Below are positions 1 to 3,900 of a DNA stretch of 6,707 bases, piece after piece. Under the pieces are notes generated by a model, which was given only the letters and a program-made list of their open reading frames with translations, searched no databases and was not told the DNA's origin. The translations under genes were made by a program, and so were the position numbers. The DNA comes from Victivallales bacterium (GTDB lineage: Bacteria > Verrucomicrobiota > Lentisphaeria > Oligosphaerales > Oligosphaeraceae), in the NCBI GenBank assembly GCA_017964325.1, contig JAGCSE010000210.1, positions 1 through 6,707 of the forward strand. The letters are read 5' to 3'. Position 1 is the stretch's first letter, and the number at the start of each line of letters is the position of its first letter.

Positions 1-3
1 CCC

Positions 4-23
4 GTTTGCACGCTAGTGCAAAC
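4..23. repeat. Perfect 8-bp inverted repeat (REP-like hairpin)
   Basis: GTTTGCAC at 4-11 pairs perfectly with GTGCAAAC at 16-23 around a 4-base loop, GCTA. The same arm sequence returns at 158-165 without its partner arm. The stem starts three bases into the window, so more of the repeat may lie upstream. Confidence 0.6.
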
Positions 24-25
24 AA

Positions 26-42
26 TGTCAAACGCCTTGACA
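26..42. repeat. Short 6-bp inverted repeat TGTCAA-N5-TTGACA
   Basis: TGTCAA at 26-31 is the exact reverse complement of TTGACA at 37-42, with a 5-base spacer. It lies just after the 4-23 hairpin. TTGACA also equals a sigma70 -35 consensus, but no -10 lies at the right distance. A 6-bp repeat can occur by chance. It is listed because it belongs to a local cluster. Confidence 0.35.
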
Positions 43-92
43 GGGCAAGCCTTCTACATCAACCATCATCTCCCCTCGTGAAATGATGACAT

Positions 93-111
93 GCGGCGAC
101 AATGTCGCCGC
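93..111. repeat. Perfect 8-bp GC-rich inverted repeat with a 3-base loop
   Basis: GCGGCGAC at 93-100 pairs with GTCGCCGC at 104-111 around an AAT loop. A compact, very GC-rich stem of this kind should form a stable hairpin in single-stranded DNA or RNA. The 3' arm touches the next palindrome (111-144), so the two stems are almost directly stacked, as in paired REP (BIME-like) arrangements. Confidence 0.6.
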
Positions 112-152
112 GGTCGCACGGGAGGGTTGCACTCTGTGCGACCGCCCCTCCC
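111..152. repeat. Two overlapping, mutually exclusive hairpins
   Basis: Fold A: CGGTCGCAC at 111-119 pairs perfectly with GTGCGACCG at 136-144, leaving a 16-base loop. Fold B: GGGAGGG at 120-126 pairs with CCCTCCC at 146-152, and inside it GCAC at 129-132 pairs with GTGC at 136-139 around TCT. The folds share bases 136-144 and cannot coexist. GGAG (121-124) lies in the loop of fold A and in the 5' arm of fold B. A conserved GTAG/GGAG tetranucleotide next to the stem is known for several REP families, but here its position relative to the stem is ambiguous. Confidence 0.55.
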
Positions 153-200
153 TCCCCGTTTGCACGCCACGAAATCAATGTCCCCGCCCGAACCGTTTCA

Positions 201-206
201 TATAAT
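201..206 (+). promoter_or_regulatory. Candidate -10 box (TATAAT) before the transposase gene
   Basis: An exact TATAAT lies 18 bases before the ATG at 225. No recognisable -35 is seen about 17 bases upstream (178-183 reads ATGTCC). A start site 6-7 bases after the box would leave a leader of only about 12 bases, overlapping the weak ribosome site AAGGG at 214-218. The surrounding tract is AT-rich, so a chance match is quite possible. Confidence 0.3.
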
Positions 207-224
207 AATAAAAAAGGGATATTT

Positions 225-782
225 ATGGAAAATAACATAACAAATCATTTCAAACCGAATCATCCCGACCGACGGCATCCGTCGAGAAATTCGGTCAAGG
301 AGCATTCGGACAACCGTTCGATCATCCTGTATGTCACGGCGGTGACACATAAAAGGATGCGGGTGCTTGCAAACGACGATGCGCATGAATGCCTGAGGAA
401 TGCATGGGAGGCGGCGTCGGACTGGCTGGTCGGGCGTTATACCGTCATGCCCGATCATACGCATTTCTTCTGCTCGCCGGGCGGTGGTCCCCGTCATGGG
501 TTCCATCAATGGATGCAGTATTGGAAGAGGCTCTCGTCGAAATCGTTCTGGCTTACGCCTACAGGACGGAAAGTGCGGGCTTCCATGAATTTGAATGAGA
601 ATGAGCGGAATCCGCCGCTTTGGCAGCGCGACTGCTGGGACCGGCAGATGAGAAACGGCGAAAGCTATCATGAAAAATGGAATTACGTGCGCAACAATCC
701 CGTACGCGCAGGACTTGTGGAAAAGGCGGAGGACTGGAAATACCAGGGTGAATTGCACAAGTTGGTTTGGATGGATGAATAA
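225..782 (+). CDS. REP-associated tyrosine transposase (RAYT; Y1/HUH superfamily), 185 aa
   Basis: This is a Y1-family single-strand DNA transposase of the IS200-related RAYT branch, which nicks DNA at palindromic REP-type repeats through a covalent phosphotyrosine. The HUH-type metal-binding pair is seen in VMPDHTHFF (His78 and His80). The probable nucleophile is Tyr154 in NYVRNNPVRAGLV; Tyr148 is a less likely alternative. Further family marks are the N-terminal beta strand IILYVTAVT (33-41), a Trp-rich middle with WMQYWKRLSSKSFW (96-109), PLWQRDCWDRQMRN (131-144), and an EDWKYQGE tail (169-176). The length is typical and no key residue is missing, so it may be active. The frame is open back to an ATG at 102, but that would translate the palindromes into a low-complexity basic leader. 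The ATG at 225, with AAGGG 6 bases before it, is preferred. No accessory gene or TnpB is adjacent, and the dense palindromes at 1-167 are the likely substrate. The RAYT assignment is strong; activity is inference. Confidence 0.9.
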   Translation: MENNITNHFKPNHPDRRHPSRNSVKEHSDNRSIILYVTAVTHKRMRVLANDDAHECLRNAWEAASDWLVGRYTVMPDHTHFFCSPGGGPRHGFHQWMQYWKRLSSKSFWLTPTGRKVRASMNLNENERNPPLWQRDCWDRQMRNGESYHEKWNYVRNNPVRAGLVEKAEDWKYQGELHKLVWMDE

Positions 783-849
783 ATCAAGCTTGTATATTGT
801 AAATATAATTGGAATATATCAATAAACATATTTGTAAAAGAAAATTACC
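783..849 (+). promoter_or_regulatory. AT-rich spacer with candidate -10 box for the giant surface-protein gene
   Basis: This 67-base spacer is strongly AT-rich. It contains an exact TATAAT at 804-809, 40 bases before the ATG at 850. No convincing -35 stands 16-18 bases upstream. An 8-bp palindrome CAAGCTTG lies at 785-792. There is no hairpin followed by a T-run, so no intrinsic terminator is visible and read-through from the transposase gene cannot be excluded. No good Shine-Dalgarno precedes the ATG, only an A-rich run (AAAAGAAAA, 836-844). Confidence 0.35.
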
Positions 850-909
850 ATGAAGAAAAGCCTTTTGTTGTTGTTGTGTTTTTTGGGCGTATGGGCCATC
901 TTGCGGGCG
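850..909 (+). other. Sec signal peptide of the giant protein
   Basis: Residues 1-20 show a classic Sec signal. MKKS is the charged n-region, a hydrophobic core runs from Leu5 to Leu18 with five consecutive leucines, and a probable cleavage site follows ILRA before Asp-Asp (residues 21-22). Cys10 lies inside the hydrophobic core and lacks a lipobox context, so a lipoprotein is unlikely. The signal fixes the start codon and shows that the protein is exported. Confidence 0.85.
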
Positions 910-3900
910 GATGATATATCGGAGGATACCATGAGATCCGCCACCGTGCGGATTGACGGGCGCGCATCCGTCGGCGGACGGATTATCCATGGAACACAAA
1001 TGATTTCGCCTGTGGCTGAAAATGCCAATGTGAATGCCAAATTGACGGTTGACGGCTTCGCGGCCAATGGATGGACCGTCGGCAATCCTCAGTTCGATTC
1101 GCGCAAGGAGGAAGATGGCTGGCATGGCTTCGTTCTGAACGAGGGGGCGAAAAAGGCCGAGGCCAACCTGCTCATTTTGAATGATGACCAAGTCGTCATC
1201 CATGGCGGTGCGTTGACGGCGAACGAGACATGGGCAGCGGGCAAGGTCCATGTCGTCCGCAACTGGGTGCGCATTCCGCAAGGCGTGACGCTGACGGTGG
1301 AGGCGGACGCTGTCGTAAAGTTCTGTGAAAACACCGGTATCCAGGTGGATGGGACGATTATTACGAAAAAAGGCTCCATCTTCACATCCATCGCCGACGA
1401 TGCGGCGGGCAATCATGACACGGACATGGAGGATGCGGAAATCGGCTACGGCCTATACGATATTACAGGGGATGGTGACAAGAGCAGCCTGTCGAACTGC
1501 GACATCCGCTGCGCGGCGAGCCTTCCCGTCAACACGACGTGGATGTCGGGGCAGGTGGTCCATGTCATGGGTGTCCTGCGTGTTCCGTCCGGCGTGATGC
1601 TGACGATTCAGTCCGACGCCGTCGTGAAATTCGCGACGGGTGCGGAATTGAAGGCGGACGGCGGCAGCATCGCCGCCAACGGCGCAATGTTCACCCATAT
1701 CGCCGACGACAGCGAAGAGGCCGGCGGCGACACGAACGGCGACGGCGACGCCACGTCGCCAGTCCATGACGCCTACAAGCTGACAGGCTTCACGCCGTCG
1801 GCGGACTGTGAACTGCGCTACATCACGATGACATTTGCGGTCGGCACCATTTCCGACACGAAATATCTCCAAGGCAATCGTGTGCACAAGGTTACGGGCA
1901 ACATCACGATTGCATCGGGCGGCAAATTGATTGTCCAGCCGGGGGCGATCGTGAAGATGAACACAGGGTTGTCCATTACCGTGAACAGCGGCGGTACGTT
2001 GGAGGCTTTGGGCAACCGCGCCCAGCCGATTGTGTTCACATCTATAAAGGACGATGCCCACGGCGGCGATACGGATGGAGAAAACGGTACGGCGCAAACA
2101 GGTGAATGGTGCGCGTTCAATGTAGGAGGCAAGCTCGAATTTGAACATGTCAAAGTATATTATGGCGGTAATACATCTACTGGCGAAGCAAACAGCAATG
2201 AAAGCGGTGTTTTCAATGGGATGTCAGGGGGAAGTATTTCCTTGAATAATTGTGTCATTGCCCATAGTTTGTTTGACGGCATTTATGGTAGAGCCAATAC
2301 GGTGACTGTAGAAAACACAGCAATTTATAACTGTGATCGTGGAGTGAATCTTGTCGGTGGCAGTGGGACGTTTACCAATTGCGTCGTGGACGAGTGCCGA
2401 TGGGGTGTCATGACGGAAGGCGGAAGTGCGACTTTTGTGAATTGCTCTGTGACAAATTTTTATCCCGGTGGAAGATGGCCTACTGGTTGGGGGTTCACCT
2501 TCTGGAGTGGTTCGATGACGGCAAGATATTGCAATGTATGGACCAAATATTCAGGAACTGAAAATTACAGAAGTTCTTTTACGAAATCCAATATGATTTC
2601 ACTAGATCCGCTTTTTATGGATGCTGCCAATGGTGACTTTACGTTGAAGGCAGGTTCTCCACTTATCGACGCGGGCGACGGAATCGTCGCCCCTGAATTC
2701 GACTACTGGGGCAAGCCTCGCATGGACGTCGTGAAGGTGGCGGACAGCGGCAAGCCGAACGACAACGGCGTCTGCCCGGACATCGGCATCTACGAGATGC
2801 CCGGCGCCTACACGGGAGCGTGCGCGAATTTGACGGTCTCCTCCGTCACGGCTCCGGCCGCGGCCACGTCCGGAAAGGAGATAACGGTCAGTTGGACGAT
2901 TACGAACGAAGGCAACGACGAGGCGAATGGCACGTGGCGTGATGTCGTTGTCCTGCAAGGGGATGACGAACTTGGCGGGCAGATCGTGACATTGGGCGAA
3001 GCGACCGTTACGACGGCGCTAGCCCCGCTGGATGGCATTCCTGTTGAGCGGAAATTCACGCTGCCGCCGCTGAAGGCGGGCAACTGGCGTGTCGGCGTCA
3101 CGACGAACGCATATCGCGACGTCTATGAAGTGAAGCGGGCGGACAACCAGTCGTTCGCGGAGGGGACGACGGCGGTGGCGCTGCCGGTCTGGTCTTCCTC
3201 CAACAATAAATTCACGGTCGGCGGCTATGGCGAGACAGGCTTCGCGTTGTCGAAGTCTAATTCCGCCCGGATTGTGACGATTACGCTGCCATCTGGCGCG
3301 AAGATGTCCGCCTACGGCGCGGATGGATACCTGCCGTCCAGTGGCAATTCCGATGTGAAGAGTATCACGCTTGCCAACGGGAAAGTCGTGCTTGTTGTCC
3401 CCGCGGGAGCGGAGGAGGCATACGTGACGCTGGCGAACGAAGGCGGTTCGTCCACGACGGCGACGGTATCCGTGGCGAACGCCACGCTGTCGCTGCTGGA
3501 GGCGACTCCCGCGAAGATATTGAATCGCGGGACATCTACGATGCGCGTCATCGGGACGGGCCTTTCAGCAGACAGCGTGTTCAAGCTTTCCATGGGCTCC
3601 ACGACGGTGACAGGAGCGATGGTATCCCTTGAAGACGGCCTTGTGGCGGCCGTCCAATTTGATGTCAACGGCATCGCCCCCGGAAACTACACGCTCTCCG
3701 TGACGGAAGGCGGCAGGACGGCCTCGCTGTCCGGCAAGATCAATGTGACGGCGGACGGCATCGGCCCGAAACTGGAGGCCTGGCTGGAGACGCCGCCGTC
3801 CGTCCGCGACGGACGCATCTACACCGCTTGGCTCTGCTACAAGAATTCTGGCGACGCGGACATGACGATGCCGTTGTTCGAAGTGTCCTGCAACTCGACG

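Larger units (their letters stand above)
1..167. repeat. Palindrome-rich block upstream of the RAYT gene, with a 13-bp direct repeat at its two ends
   Basis: The 13-mer CCCGTTTGCACGC occurs exactly at 1-13 and again at 155-167. Between the two copies lie several inverted repeats (listed separately). The octamer family G(G/T)T(C/T)GCAC occurs at 4-11, 112-119, 125-132 and 158-165, and in reverse complement at 16-23 and 136-143. RAYT transposases are known to be linked to REP-type palindromes flanking their genes, so this block is the likely cognate element of the gene that follows. The direct repeat could mark copies of one repeat unit, or the ends of an element; the window edge at base 1 prevents a decision. 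No matching block is seen downstream of the transposase. Confidence 0.6.

Noticed and set aside
37..60. Sigma70 promoter starting with the perfect TTGACA at 37-42
   Set aside because: No -10-like hexamer is found at 16-18 bases spacing (60-65 reads CAACCA). The TTGACA is better explained as an arm of the 26-42 inverted repeat.
1..167. CRISPR array
   Set aside because: The repeats are short, mostly inverted and irregularly spaced, with no constant spacers and no cas gene.
102..224. N-terminal extension of the transposase from the ATG at 102
   Set aside because: It would translate the hairpins at 93-152 into a leader with no family resemblance. The ATG at 225 gives the usual RAYT length and has an AAGGG site 6 bases upstream.
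198..758. Antisense open frame of 186 codons opposite the transposase
   Set aside because: It is the complement of a well-supported gene and its protein has no recognisable domain or coherent pattern.
783..849. Intrinsic terminator for the transposase gene
   Set aside because: No GC-rich stem followed by a T-run. Only an 8-bp palindrome (785-792) and weak AT pairings are present.
850..909. Lipoprotein signal at Cys10
   Set aside because: The Cys is inside the hydrophobic core, and LLLLCFLG is not a lipobox with cleavage before Cys. Ordinary Sec cleavage after Ala20 fits better.
1539..1769. Arg-rich frame that looks like a basic nucleic-acid-binding peptide
   Set aside because: It is a frame shadow of the GAC/GGC codons encoding Asp-Gly loops in the main gene.
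784..2148. Antisense open frames (784-1416 and 1453-2148)
   Set aside because: They lie opposite the continuous surface-protein frame and encode Arg/His-rich sequence typical of the complement of GC-rich codons.
2602..3674. Antisense frames of 97-120 codons within the CARDB/IPT region
   Set aside because: They are Thr/Ser/Val-rich shadows of the sense strand, with no start-site support.
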